Positions 35,705 through 47,782 of a stretch of 64,000 nucleotides of DNA are shown here, piece by piece. Location: contig NC_134109.1 of the NCBI RefSeq assembly GCF_040939455.1, positions 50,992,001 to 51,056,000 on the forward strand. The letters run 5' to 3'. The DNA comes from Microcebus murinus (lineage: Eukaryota; Chordata; Mammalia; Primates; Cheirogaleidae). Under the pieces are notes generated by a model. It ran no database searches, had not been told where the DNA came from, and worked only from the letters and a program-made list of their open reading frames with translations. Position 1 is the first letter of the stretch. The number at the start of each line of letters is the position of its first letter. The position numbers and the translations under genes are program-made.

Positions 35705-36344
35705 AACTCAAATAAAATTTTAGGGCTCACCCCCCTACTACCACCACCACCAGCTGACTAAATGGACCCCCTTGTGGCCAAGGGAATATCCTAAAACTAA
35801 ATTGCCTGCCAGGAGGAGGGAGGTCAGACATGCCTTACCATGTCCCCCTCCCTTCTTGGGAACATCCTTTGTAACCCATTAACAGGCCTAAGGGTATTTA
35901 AGACAAACCTGCAGGTCAGCAATTTACACAACAAATCTATGTCCTATGGCTTATCTCTGAAAACAGCTCCTTATGTTGAAACATTCCAAGCCTCTAGACA
36001 AAAGCTTCATGTCTTTAACAAATTATAAGCCAAAGAATCTTTAAACCCACCTATAACCTGCAAGCCCCCCACATACACATATACCCACTTCGAGATGGCC
36101 CACCTTTTCATGTCAAACCAATGTATGCCTCGCACGTATTGATTTATGACTTTGCCTGTAACCCCTGTGTCCCTGAAATGTATAAAACCAAACTGTAACC
36201 CAGCCACAGTGAGTCCACTTGCTCAAGGATTCTTGGGAGTGGCTCCGGGTCATGGTCCTCCAATTTGGTCCTCCATGGTCCATTAATCTCTTTAAAATTA
36301 TTTTACAGAGTTTGGCTTTTTTTTTTATTGACAAATTGTCCAAT
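35705..36344 (+). mobile_element. ERV1-like LTR, sense
   Basis: 'aaatgtataaaaccaaactgtaaccc' places a TATA-containing promoter at about 36178. It is followed by the short 'ctctttaaaattattttacag' and 'agtttggctttttttt' end that terminates in 'attgaca'. Start is approximate. Open frames on both strands here (36007-36434) are by-products. Confidence 0.7.
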
Positions 36345-36891
36345 GATGACAAGAAGATGATGAGGGATGAAATGCAGATCTTTCAAGTGACATTTTTAAA
36401 AGGGGGAGAACATAGAATTTTAAAAGAGGATTAGTGATAAGAACTGTCTGTACCCTCTCTCAGATTCTAGAACAGTATTTGGTTCACATTAGCAGCCAAA
36501 AATAAAAGTAAATTTAATTTAATTAAATTTTAAAATGTTTAGAAAAACCTTTTTGCTGAATGTAATATTTTTTTTCCTTCATTTTAGGGCTATAATTAAT
36601 TATTCTCCCTCTTTAAAAACCCTCAGTCAATCCTAACATCAATTTACATTTGTCTTTGAAAAAACATTTTATTTATTTAATGACATAAATTTTCACAATG
36701 TACATTAATTAAAATAATAATTGTATTAGCTTACATGATCTGAACCTAACATAGGAGCCCACATAAGGGAAAAAAAAGAAGCTCAAACAAGATTTAAAAT
36801 TAGCCCTCAAGGACAAAGGCACTTATAAAAATAATTGACTGATGTGATAAACCAGTACATTTTTTCAAACCAAAATCAAAATACATGTAGG
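36345..36891. other. Unassigned stretch
   Basis: A piece around 36455-36510 is weakly L2-like ('ctagaacagtatttggttcac'). Nothing else recognised. Confidence 0.4.
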
Positions 36892-37413
36892 TGTAAAAAG
36901 AAAATAAAGTCTCAGGGCCACTCCTCAACTCCTTATGCCAAAGAGAAGTAAAAAGCTCAGATCATTCATTAAGGAAATTCCTTACTAATCACCCATAAGC
37001 AAGGACATGCAAATTGTACCTATGTCTAGCACCTAAAACTAAAGCCTATCCAATTCCACACTAATAATGAATCACAAGTTTATCTCACAGGTAACAGAAC
37101 TGGAGACAAGACAGTTCTTCCTCCTACCCAGGGACATATACATAATTGATGCTTCCTTCACTCCCTTATTTTATATGAAATGTAGATTTCTTGGGCCTCA
37201 CAAGAATGTAACCACTTTGCCTTATCAGCCCCTACCACGAGCCTTTTTCCTTTTCTCTGTATGCCTTTAAAATGATGAAGGTTCCAACTTCCCCAGAAAA
37301 ACAGTCACAGTTTGTCTGTTGTTTGTGTTTATCCTGGGTTTATCCTCAAAATGTTGGCTTATTAAACCTCCATTGATTGAGATTTTTGCCTCAGTAACTT
37401 ACACGGGTTGACA
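36892..37413 (+). mobile_element. ERV LTR, sense
   Basis: Starts 'tgtaaaaagaaaataaagtc' and ends 'cttacacgggttgaca'. Internal wording 'cctttaaaatgatgaaggttcc' and 'ttattaaacctccattgatt' then 'gagatttttgcctcagtaa' matches LTR promoter/R/U5 layout. The 67-codon frame at 37067 is a by-product. Confidence 0.6.
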
Positions 37414-37626
37414 TAAACCAGGAGTGCTCTCACCTTACTAGGAGTGAATTCACAAGCCTGCATCTCTCTATCAAAATGATAAAGTAGGTCACTGAGCTTT
37501 CACTCTAAGAAATATCAAAAAGCATGAAGTTTTACTTTTTCTTTTATTTCTCCTAATGTCTTTGTGAAAACAAATAATTCAAAATCTAAGCTGTTGGAAT
37601 TCTAACTTATTTTGAGGCTTAAAAAA

Positions 37627-38149
37627 TGTGATAATGAAGCTTGAGCCACGTGACAGCCAGCTGTAACAAGGTAGCGGTAACCCTGTGTTTCTCTGATTAG
37701 AGATTAGCCTTCTTCCTTACCTGCATTGTTTTATGAAATGTTGCAAATGGCTTAAGGATGACAGAGGAGATTCCTTCCCTCTTTACTATTGATCTTCATT
37801 ATGGATTAACTTTACTCTTACCTTTCTCACACAAAGACTTTCTGGCTATTATTTTGTCTTAATATAGAATGCCAAAGGCACTCTTTTAAATTGAAAAGGA
37901 AACAAAAGCATGCCATAAGAAGAAAAAACAGACTGTAACTAATTAAGTCACTGTAACTCATAGACCAGCCTTGTATAGGAAATGCTATAATCCTGTTAAA
38001 AATGTCTTTGTTTTCTGCCCATATAAGCAAGAACTTAACTTTTAGCTTCAGAGCACTGATCTCATTTCTCCAGAGCCCATGTAGTTACTCTCACCTGTTC
38101 ACTGGAATAAACACTGGATTCTGATACTTTTGGTTATCTCAGGTTGACA
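37627..38149 (+). mobile_element. ERV LTR, sense, different family
   Basis: Starts 'tgtgataatgaagcttgagc' and ends 'tctcaggttgaca'. Contains 'ctgcccatataagcaaga' (TATA-like) and 'ggaataaacactggattctg' (polyadenylation region). No target duplication found. The antisense open frame at 37827 is a by-product. Confidence 0.6.
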
Positions 38150-38238
38150 TCCTCTACAAGCCTATGAGGGCTTAGGAAAGAGTCTGGTGCATAATAAGTG
38201 TCCAACGAATGTTGTTTATTATTATTATTTCTTCAGAA

Positions 38239-38688
38239 TATTACCAAAAGCTTGGCACTTGTCCTCAAGGCCACATCAGAAGAACAAGAACAAGTGGTTT
38301 GTAGAGAAGAAAAGAAAGTTTATTACTTTGCTGGCGAAGGAGAAAAAATGGTAGACTCTCATCTCAAAATCCAAATTTCCTGAACATAAGCAGAAGTACA
38401 GAGCTTTAAAGCAAGGGCTCTCAGTTCTAGAATATTGTTAATGACTCTAATTGTCCCATCTCTGCTGAAGACAAAGCCTGTGACCTCTGCCCACCTGGGC
38501 ACACCTGAAAGGCTAGGGCTGGCCTAGGATGGCTGAGCTATCTCTTATAATACAAAGAACAAAAGACATTCTCCCTGCCCCAGGCAGGGATGCAGGCCAG
38601 GCTGCAGTTCCCAAAAAGAGTGGGGGAAGTTTTAAAGAATCAGAAAATATTTTTGCAATTTCTCGTTCAGGCCATTCCCTCTGTTACA
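38239..38688 (-). mobile_element. Solo LTR, family A copy 2
   Basis: A 450 bp antisense LTR. On its sense strand it starts TGTAACAGAGGGAATG and ends with 'ggacaagtgccaagc' then 'ggtaata'. Exact 4-bp duplications 'agaa' (38235-38238, 38689-38692) flank it. The polyadenylation signal AATAAA is intact (plus-strand 'tttatt' at 38319-38324). It is closely similar along its whole length to 49125-49571 and less so to 13492-14001. Open frames at 38198 and 38529 are by-products. Confidence 0.85.
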
Positions 38689-39559
38689 AGAATGCATGTG
38701 AATCAAAAATGCAGATTCTGCAAATGCATGGGAATCAAGGGGGATAGAAATAGAAAGGGGTAAGCAAGGATTCATTAATATAATTATTTGAATACTGGAA
38801 TTTTGTTAACTTTCTCTCTAATGGTCAAAGAGAATCCATAAAGTAGCTTGATACACAGAAACCTAAGATTTCATAGTTTTTGTTTTCCTCCCCAATTTTA
38901 ACTACTTAAACAAATGAAAGAGAACAGTTATCATCATAGACAAGAAGCAAATTAGTGTATTTTTACTGTTAATGAGAAAAACTTCCTTTGGGATAAACCA
39001 TCATTTAAAAAAGAAAAGAACTTGAATTCCATGATAGGTGAACTTTAGGAACTAAAAAATATTTGCACATTGCATGTAGGTTGTTAAAAAGGAAGCATCA
39101 AATTAAATTCTCTACCATATTCGTATTTGCTGTGTTAGTTCCTTTTCTGCCCTGAGGTAGCTATAAAATCCATGCTAATTACCCATCTACCTCTCAGAGA
39201 GGAAGCCAGGAGTAAATGGCAGGGAAGCAGCTGGAAACCCCTGAGTGCTGCATATTAATGGAGACAGGAGATTACCCTACTTGATCTGGCATGGCTGGCC
39301 AAAGCCCTGCATCCTCAAGAGACTGCCAATAGCAGCACCAAGTGCACTTCAAAACAGTGAGTCTAGAATAAGAGCCTTCTGAGAGGAGATAAAGTGCATA
39401 TCAGCAAAAAATAATATCCAGCCTACCAGGGAATAGAATTTGTCCAGGATTTCTCAACAGAAGGCTAAGAGGTCACAAATTTCTGTGAAAACAGGTGATT
39501 TTGCCACAGATTTTTGTTCATCATAGTATTCTTTGACTTTTTTCCCTTAGTGTTAGTGG
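38689..39559. other. Unrecognised stretch
   Basis: No gene or named repeat recognised. 39130-39430 is less AT-rich than its surroundings and may be single-copy. Confidence 0.45.
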
Positions 39560-39835
39560 TCATAAACAAAACATTGAATGTTTATCATGTAATTGTCACT
39601 TTTCATACATTGTGTGATTTAATTCTCATAACAATTCTGAGAGATAGTGTTGTTTTTTTTTCTTTTGGTTTTTGTTGTTGTTGCTGTTGTTGCTTCTTTA
39701 TAGATGAAATAAATGAGACTGGAGAGATCAATTAACTTTCCCAAGGGCTTGTACAGTAGAAAGTAAGCTACAGAGCCAAAATTAGAACCTCATATCTCTA
39801 GAACTTGCCTTCATAACCATAATGGTTCCTACATT
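39560..39835 (-). mobile_element. MIR, antisense, with internal GTT expansion
   Basis: 'tttatcatgtaattgtcact', 'tttaattctcataacaattctgag' and then 'tagatgaaataaatgagact', 'aactttcccaagggcttgta' and 'cagagccaaaattagaacct' keep MIR antisense order. A 'ttgttgttgctgttgttgc' simple repeat (about 39668-39692) expands the middle. Confidence 0.75.
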
Positions 39836-40854
39836 TTCTGTGACTTCCTTTTAATTTCCAAATATTTAATTATTGTCTTTTTGTCTTCCCTTCTTAGCTA
39901 TTACCTGCTCTCTGACTGTTCCAAGGATAGAACAATACACACACACACCCATGCAACTATTAACCAGTCCCAACTCTGGGGTGTATTAATGCTAGTCAAA
40001 CACCCTAAAGGGGCAGTAATTTCTTGTCTGAACTTAGAAAGATGTGAGCCATGATTCTCTCTATTTAATATCCATAACCTAAAGGGAATTTTTAAAATAT
40101 GCCCGCTGAAAAAGGAGAGACATTTTGAGTTTTCTCTAAAGGACTTGGCAAAAATCCAAATACTCGAACTTCTTTTATGTTTCTGTTCTGAGACTGTGAA
40201 ATGCTTTTAGGTGTCTGCTATTTTGCTTTAATATAGAACAGTAGGGAGGTGCCCCGCCTCCCTGGAGTCACTTGAAAAGCTCACCGAAGTAAGTTGAAGA
40301 AACAAACCCGCAAAGTGCCACAAGTCAAGCCTGCCTCCCTTCAGAGGCACTGGCAGCCCTTGGAGTATGCTGAGGGAGAAGGCAGCCGCCCACGGGACTT
40401 CACAGCAGCTGCTCAGACAAGTTTACATTTACCCTGTGACCAGAGAGAAAGAGGAAAGGGGAAAAAAAAGTCTTTCCCTGGACTCTCTTATTTCTTTTTG
40501 GCATGAACGCTCATAAATTTGTTTAGATTTCAAAGCAGACAATATGTGCTGGGCTTTATCTTAAATGATAAGAGAAAAATAATGTTTCCAATAATGTATC
40601 TCTGCTTAATGCTTTTAACTCTGGAGACACACTAGAGTCCTTATAGGATGGATCATCAAGGAAACATGAAGTGAGAATGTATACTCACATGAATAAGTAT
40701 TTAAGTTCATTTCTTTTGCTTATTTTTTTAAGAAGGACTCCTAACAGATCTCAGTCAGCTGTTACAATGTTTAATCATAATTTGAGCAAAAATAAAAATC
40801 TCCCTGGCTAAATGAATTCTTCTTCTTGCTGCAAATTAAGACCCTTACTTCTCT
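39836..40854. other. Unassigned, with a short GC-richer island
   Basis: Mostly unrecognised. A short CA run lies at 39936-39950. 40240-40460 is clearly less AT-rich ('ggtgccccgcctccctggag', 'cagccgcccacgggacttc') and holds a 70-codon open frame (40294-40506) with no known motif. It could be an exon or regulatory patch, but sequence alone does not show it. Confidence 0.35.
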
Positions 40855-41060
40855 TTCAAGCCCCAGTAGAGATGGAAGATAATTGAACACAATCCTTTTC
40901 ATAATTCCCTTTCAACAGCTTGAAAACTGTTATGAATCTTCATCTTAATTTTTAAAAACCTTCGATATGTTGATTCTTTTAGAATCCCTTTTCAATGTGC
41001 ATTATTATATTTTATCTTATTGATTCTCTCACTTCTCTAGAAATTTACTAAAACTCAAAG
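40855..41060 (+). mobile_element. CR1/L3 LINE fragment
   Basis: 'cccttttcataattccc'-like text with 'acagcttgaaaactgttatgaa' and 'cttcatcttaatttt' matches L3/CR1 order. Very diverged. Confidence 0.5.
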
Positions 41061-42325
41061 ACCAATATTATAGCAATTCCCTGATAAAAGTTTGAATAAC
41101 AATATCCTGAAATAAAATAGCTTTCTAAGATGATTAACTTTTCTAATAGCTTTGTTAAAAATAAACACTTATAAATACTCATTTTGACTTTATGATTATG
41201 GTTAAGTGACTTACTTGTTCTACCCTGTTTGGAGGAGTTTCTTTGGACATTTTATATCAGGATAAATTTAAAATATCTCTGATACATGAAATCATACTCT
41301 TCCCTAAAAAAATTATCTCAATTTCATGAAACATTGCTCCAATTTATCACATGACACATGGAATTGTATACCTTTTTTCCAAGGTATTAGGAAACTATTC
41401 AAAATAATGTCATCTGTAATTTAATAGAAACAATATCAATTCTATCATGTGAAGAATTGTAAAAGCTGAGATATGCAATAGAGGTATGCCTTTAGAGGCA
41501 ACCGAGTCCAAACTTTCCAGTCTGGAAATAAGAATGGGAGGACAAGAGATGAAATGTGTGGCTCTGCTCTTGATAATCCAGGTCTGATCCCCAGGCTCAG
41601 TTTTTCTCGTGTGGTGTCCCTTCAACTCTGCTACATGGCCATTCTCATTCAGGACAGCATGAAAGATATTCTGTTATGGTTTGTGCTTCATCCTTTCACA
41701 TGCTTTTCAGATACAGAAACAACTTTGTCCTTTCCCTCCCTTTCTTTCTTCACCTAGGCAACCTCTGTCCATAAATTAATTCAGCAAATATTCATTGAGT
41801 TACTCAATGAATGCCAAGAGTATTGCCAACACAAAGAGAACTACAATAAATTGATACTAGTGTAATAAAATTATTTGCTAAGGAGTTCTCAGACCCTCTA
41901 CCTCTTTCACAGAGGGCTAAGCGAATAGCTCTGAAAATCAAGATTTCCAAGAAGCTGGTAGGTGGAACAAGAGAATAATAGAGACACTGTCTGAAGAAGA
42001 CGGGCTGCTACTGGGGATGAGTGGATATAAGAAGCCTAGATGAAGACATGTCAAAGAGGAGGAGAGAACTGTATACTTTGGTTCTGTGGCATCACAGAGA
42101 AGTCTGTTCCACTTAACAGTCCCTGATTATTTCTGGATTTAAAAAAAAATAAAAGATTTTTTTCAGTCTCCTTCCTATTATTTATGTCATATCATGGACT
42201 AATACAAGAAAAGCATTCATGTAAGTTATATACCTATGAAATAGATGCATATCATACCTAAGAAGTTATTCTTAAGATATATAAGATTTGATATACCAGG
42301 AAATAATTCATTTAATAATGTATTT
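41061..42325. other. Unrecognised stretch
   Basis: No gene or named repeat recognised over 1.3 kb. 'ttcagcaaatattcattgag' at about 41780 hints at an ancient repeat. Open frames at 41410 (minus) and 41554 (plus) have no known motif. Confidence 0.4.
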
Positions 42326-42455
42326 TTAGCATCTATATCCTTATTTTACATATAAGGAACCGAAGTCAAAAAGTAAAATGACTAATAAAGTCAAGTGGCA
42401 GAGCTAATATTAAAGCCCTATCTTCCCATATTTTTTCCATAGTATCATGCTACTA
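42326..42455 (-). mobile_element. MIR fragment, antisense
   Basis: 'ccttattttacatataaggaa', 'aagtggcagagctaatatta' and 'atagtatcatgctac' keep MIR antisense order. Confidence 0.6.
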
Positions 42456-42597
42456 CAAGTTAAAGGTATAATGTTGTGAAATAGTACTTGTTTTCAAAAC
42501 CACAAGATAAAAAAAGTAACTTTTAATTTTTTGCAAAGTTGTAAGATAGTAGTATATTTTGGAATGGTATGTGTACCCAAAACATCTTTTCTCCCTT

Positions 42598-42875
42598 TTT
42601 TTCAAAAGACAAGAGTCTCTGTCATCCAGGCTGGAGTACAGTAGCTCACTATAACCTTAAACTCTGGGGTTCAAGTGATCCTCCTGCCTCAGCCTCCCAA
42701 GTAGCTAGGACTAAAGGAATGAGTCACTTCAACCAGCTAATTTTTAAATTTTTTTTGGTGAGACAAGTCTCACTATATTGTCCAGCCTGGCCTAGAACTA
42801 CTGGCCACAAGCATTCCTTCTGCCTTAGCCTCCGAGAGTGCTAAGATTATAGGTGTGAGCCATTGTATCTGACCA
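42598..42875 (-). mobile_element. Old Alu (AluJ-like), antisense
   Basis: 'gtctctgtcatccaggctgg', 'gttcaagtgatcctcctgcc', 'cagctaatttttaaattttt' and 'ctaagattataggtgtgagcc' in antisense order, both arms present. No strepsirrhine insert. 'catctttt' flanks both sides. Open frames at 42569 (plus) and 42773 (minus) are Alu by-products. Confidence 0.9.
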
Positions 42876-43262
42876 TCTTTTTCTTTTTGAAAGCATGACA
42901 CCCAAATATAAAATGATTTCATCTCAGTAAATAACAAGAATAAAAAACATTCCAATGAAATGTTGAAGAGGAAATGAAAGTAGTGTTTTTAATTTATGAA
43001 GACATGATTACTACCAATTGCTTAGTTCTTAACCAAAATAAAAAAAATACTAGAAAATAGAATGTATGAAGTTTGCTTTCTTTTAAAAATTAATAGTAAA
43101 ATAAATACTCTTAATAAAGAGGAGTTACTATCCTAATCATACACATTAACATATCTTTACCCATTGTGAACCCTTTTCACATATGAAAAAGGCACAAATA
43201 TCTGAACCAAGAGGTAGGCCTGTATTGAGATTAACATCAGGTCACATTGCTCTGAAACCATT
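42876..43262. other. Unrecognised AT-rich stretch
   Basis: No gene or named repeat recognised. Confidence 0.5.
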
Positions 43263-43279
43263 AGAAACACTAGCTTAAG

Positions 43280-43515
43280 CAAGAGCGAGACCCTGTCTCT
43301 ACTAAAAATATAAAGAAATTAATTGGCCAACTAAAAATATATATAGAAAAACTTAGCTGGGCATGGTGGCGCATGCCTGTAGTCCCAGCTACTCAGGAGG
43401 CTGAGGCAGAAGGATCACCTGAGCCTGAGGAGTTTGAGGTTGCTGTGAGCTAGGCTGACGTCATGGCACTCTAGCCAGGGCAACACAGTGAGACTCTGTC
43501 TCAAAAAAGAAAAAA
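43280..43515 (+). mobile_element. 5'-truncated strepsirrhine Alu
   Basis: Begins inside the left arm ('caagagcgagaccctgtctc'), then the strepsirrhine link 'aattggccaactaaaaatat', right arm 'gctgtgagctaggctgacg' and an impure A tail. Target-site duplications of 17 bp, 'agaaacactagcttaag' (43263-43279) and 'agaaacactagcctaag' (43516-43532), differ at one base. Confidence 0.92.
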
Positions 43516-43852
43516 AGAAACACTAGCCTAAGAAAATGTGAATTAAATGGTGAACATACCACTGAAATAATCATAAAATTTATGCATTGATATATATTAA
43601 CAACATAATAATTCATATGAAACCAAAGTTAAAAAAAATAAAAAGAGGCTGCTTAGTTGATCATGGCATTATTTTCTCTGAATATTTAGATAGTACCCAT
43701 AATAAGGCAAAGTCTAAAACCAAATACAAAGAATATGGCTTGGTTTTCAATGCATTGATAATCTAATCTCCATTCTCTGTACACAAGAATATCAAAATAT
43801 GTGATCACAACATAATTAGTTTGATCCAGTGAACTCATTCAGTTGGGTACTA

Positions 43853-44181
43853 TATTAGTCTACATGGGCTGCCATAACAGAATACCACAGACTGGATGGC
43901 TTAAACAACAGAAATTTTTCTCATAGTTTTGGAAGTTAGAAGCCCAAGATCAAGGTGCCCTCAGGGTTGGTTTCTGATGAGGCATCTCTTCCTGGCTTAC
44001 AGACAGGCACCTTCTTGCTGTGCCTATACAAGGGGAGACTGATCTCTGTTATCTCTTCCTCTTCTTAAGAACACCAGTCCTATCAGATTAGGACTCCACC
44101 CGTATAACCTCGTTTAACTTTAATTACCTCCTTAAAAGCCCTATCTTTAAATATAGTCACACTGGGGATTAGTCCATAACA
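43853..44181 (-). mobile_element. MLT1A-type MaLR LTR, antisense
   Basis: 'gctgccataacagaatacca', 'gactggatggcttaaacaac', 'gttttggaagttagaagccc', 'cttaattacctcctt'-like text and 'ttaaatatagtcacactggg' ending 'ccataaca'. Essentially the whole ~330 bp LTR. Confidence 0.88.
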
Positions 44182-46689
44182 GATACTCAATTCCACATGA
44201 ACAAGTAATTTCAGTTGCATGAAATAATACTCACCAGATCATTTAGTCAAAATAGACAAATAAGAAGTCAAGGAGGTTTTGAAGGAGTCTAAAAGTATTA
44301 ACCATAGCATATTAGCCTTCTATGTAATGTGCTGGTGAAGTAAATCAGAACTTCTAGTTGACAACCTCAGTTGAAGTAGTTAAGTAAATGTCAGTATCAA
44401 TTATCTTGACATGTAGTATAATATACTAAAATATTTGTTCCTAAGAATACTTTTGATATATACCTACTTCCCCAGGGACAGAATGATTACTGAAAAGTCC
44501 AAGAAAAATCACTTTTGGTCAATCTATTAACCATGATTATTCACAGAAAACAACTTTTGATCTCTCTGACTCCTGTGCTGATTAAGAACGTAGTTCACCC
44601 AAAATTGTGTACACCATCATTCCATGATGGTTCAGAAACCATGTGCATATAACAAGCCTGGATTTTCAGGTAGGTGGCTTTAAGACTGTTGTAGGCACTC
44701 ACTACATGTAAAGCCTAAAGAATAAGATCTGATTGTTGTATCTTTGCTTCTTTAAAGTATTTTCTCTATCATAATAAAAACCCTACCATGGAAATAACAT
44801 TTATATAACAAAAAATGTAATTCCTGATGTGTTAAGAACAAATCCATACACAGGCCAGTAGCTCATCAGAACTTTTCCTCACAAATATTAATAACTATGA
44901 GAAACAACCCCAAAGAGAAAAAACAGTTTAACGTCATGTTGCTTTTCAAAAAAAACCTTGGAGAGAATTATTGGTGCTCAGAACCACTTGAGCATCACAA
45001 ATGCTTTAAGGATATCTTTGAATTTCACTGTAATATTTAGAATATTCCAAAATTTGTAGTGATTAGTTTTAAAAATGAAACTATTAATTAATTAGAAATT
45101 TAATCATTGTTAATTCAAGACAGCAGAGGTTTCCCCCACCACCTTTTAAGTACTGCTTATTATTAACATTTTTCCTGCTTCCCTTTCATAAAATGTTTTA
45201 CAAGTTAGCAGAACCTTTAAAGAAAAAACTGACTTATTTTCTAATTTTACTATGCTAAACTAATTACAAAATAAATTTTTAATTTCATAATTCTTTACCA
45301 TTTTTATTCACCCTCTGGGTACTGAATTATAATTAATTCTGCTTTCCTTTCTCTAATAGATTTATGTGTATTATCATATATATTAAATTTTCAGTTCTAT
45401 AACTTTTTTCATTTTTATTGCTTTGCATACTGACAATGTGCACTTCATTAAAAACGTTTAATCCCTTAGCTGCAATCAAGGTATAATTGTAAACCTTTAT
45501 AATATAATAACATGCATGTTCTTATTTTATTACAAGAGCCCCCATTTCACTTGAAAATTCTGGAGTTCCTATCCTCTTAAGTTGTAATATGAGAATCGGA
45601 TTTAAGAATTCCAAGTTCTTATGCAAAACTAATAATAAGCACATCTGCCTGTTTTTTCGCCTCCTGCCACTCTAATTTAAAGTGTAGTTACTCATCTATT
45701 TTTGTCAATGTGATATTTAGATTAATTTAGATAATTAACACAATATACAGAAGGACTGGGCTTTTTTATCTAAAAGTGATTAACATTTTGTGAAAAGATG
45801 AAGCAATAACACTCTGATTTTAAATTAGGTTCTTTGACCTAATCCAACTTTCCAGAAGAAGTAGTTTTAGTACAAATAAGCCGAGTCCAGACTTGAGAAA
45901 TACAAGGAACAAAACATAGTGGAGCAGGACAGGGACTAAGTGGGACTAAAAAGATAAGTCATCTTCCCAAATAATTCTTTATAAATGCTACAATGTTCTC
46001 CTTTGTCCCTCAAGAATTTTGGTAAAATTCTCCTAACTTGTCCAGAGTTCATGTAGTCCCTTTGGGAGTTATCGGAATAGTAGTGCCATCCAGACTCACC
46101 AGGTTGTTTTCATTTTGTTTTGTTTTGGCATGGGGGTGGGGTGGTAACAGGGAAGGGTGATGGGGAAAACTAAAAGCATTCTGCAAAAGTTTGTTGGAAT
46201 TTGCAGTAATAAGTGATCATTGCATAGTCAGGTAATACATAAACTGTTTAGCATTATAATCCAAAAAATAAGACCAGGCAAATGAATCCGATTTGTAAAT
46301 TAGTACTTGTAAATTAGTAAGTGATAACTGGGTTCAGTAAAAATTATTTTCCCCTGCTCAAAGCACTTTCTGCTCTGTTTTCACAATGCAACTTCTTTAC
46401 TCAAACCTAGATATGTCTTAAAAGAAGGTCAACAAAAGAGTAAAAGCACTCAAAATGATCAACAACTGAACACTTCCCCTGAGATTTTAAAAAAAAAAAA
46501 AAAACATCATTAAAAGGTAAACTTCCTCAAGTTCAGAAGACCTTTATTATCTCTTCAGTGTTTTTATAATCTAAAAGGAGGCTTTCAAGTGGGAACTTTC
46601 TACCATCTTCCTACATTCTTGACATTCAACCCCCTTGACGACTGCAATTCTTTTCCAATCTTTCTCTGTCCTTACTTGTACCTTTGATG
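44182..46689. other. 2.5 kb without recognised repeat or gene
   Basis: The longest apparently single-copy stretch. An A19 run lies at about 46487-46504. No open frame of note, no RNA motif recognised. Confidence 0.45.
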
Positions 46690-46870
46690 TATAAAGGATC
46701 TCACTCCTGCTAAATCTATACATTAGATTAGCACACTAAACTTCTTGGGTTTGGAACTATCCATTTCTTTTAAGCTGCATGAAGGTTGAAGTCTTGTCTG
46801 TTTCTTGTACCATTGTCTCCAGAATGTAGCAGTAATATTAAAAATGTAATGGTCCTACAACCTTTACTAT
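46690..46870 (+). mobile_element. Possible L2 fragment
   Basis: 'taagctgcatgaaggttgaa' and 'gtctgtttcttgtaccattg' followed by 'ctccagaatgtagca' resemble the L2 3' region. Confidence 0.45.
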
Positions 46871-47029
46871 TGCTTCACTTCTACACACACACATATACAC
46901 AGAGAGTCCAGTTTTGCAAAGTACTCCTATTAGCTTAGATGTCATTCTCTCTAAAACATCTTGTCTGAAATTTCAAGAGTACAATGAGTACATGCCTATG
47001 AAATTTCATGAAAGCTTATGTTCACCCCC

Positions 47030-47172
47030 AATAATATTATGTAATTGCTTTTTTACTTCACTGTAAGATCCTTGAGATTAGAACCTCTGTCTTTCACTTT
47101 TATTTCATCAATACCTAGAAAGGTGATTGAAATACAATAGAAATTCAATATATATTTGCCAAGTGCATAAAA
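47030..47172 (+). mobile_element. L2 3'-terminal fragment
   Basis: 'cactgtaagatccttgagatta', 'cctctgtctttcactttta' and 'aatagaaattcaatatatatttgcc' follow the L2 3' end. Confidence 0.6.
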
Positions 47173-47306
47173 AATACAGAAGCTCTTATGATATAGGTGA
47201 CAATACCCTCAGCAAAACAGTATAGAAACTGCGCTGTAGAAATTAGTTTATATCCAGAACTGAGTCTGCATCCCTGCTTTGCCAAAGAACCCAAGGTTAG
47301 AACCTA

Positions 47307-47782
47307 TGATAAACAGAAAAATAGAAATATCCACATCCTATTTCCCAGAAAATTTCGATGTGTTTACTTATGTGGCAAAGGGGACTTTTTAGATGTAATT
47401 AAGGTTGGAGATCTTGAGATGGGAAAATTAGTCTGGATTATGCAGGTGGGTTGAATCTAATCACATAATCCTTAAGAAGGGAGAATCTTTCCTATAACAA
47501 AGAGATATAACAGCAGGATCAGAAAAATGGTACACTAATGACTTTCAAGATGGAGAAAGTAGGTCCCAAGCCAAGGAATTTGGACCTCTACAAACCAGAA
47601 GAAACAGAGAAGTAGATTCATCTAGAGCCTTAAGAAAAGGAATACAGCCTTGCTGACAATTTGATTTTATCCCAGTGAGACCAGCATAGGACTTCTGCAG
47701 AACTGTAAGAGAATAAATCTGTGTTGTTTTAAGCCACTAAATTTGAGATAGTTTGTTATGGCAGCAACAGGAAACAATGCAG
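47307..47782 (+). mobile_element. MLT1-type MaLR LTR, sense
   Basis: 'gcaaaggggactttttagatg', 'taattaaggttggagatctt', 'gagatgggaaaattagtctgg', 'ttatcccagtgagaccagc' and 'agaataaatctgtgttgttt' then 'aagccactaaatttgagata' match older MLT1 subfamilies. The 85-codon frame at 47197-47454 is a by-product. Confidence 0.85.

Noticed and set aside
34608..38149. A single complete provirus formed by the neighbouring LTRs
   Set aside because: The LTRs differ in sequence and orientation and no gag, pol or env text was seen between them.
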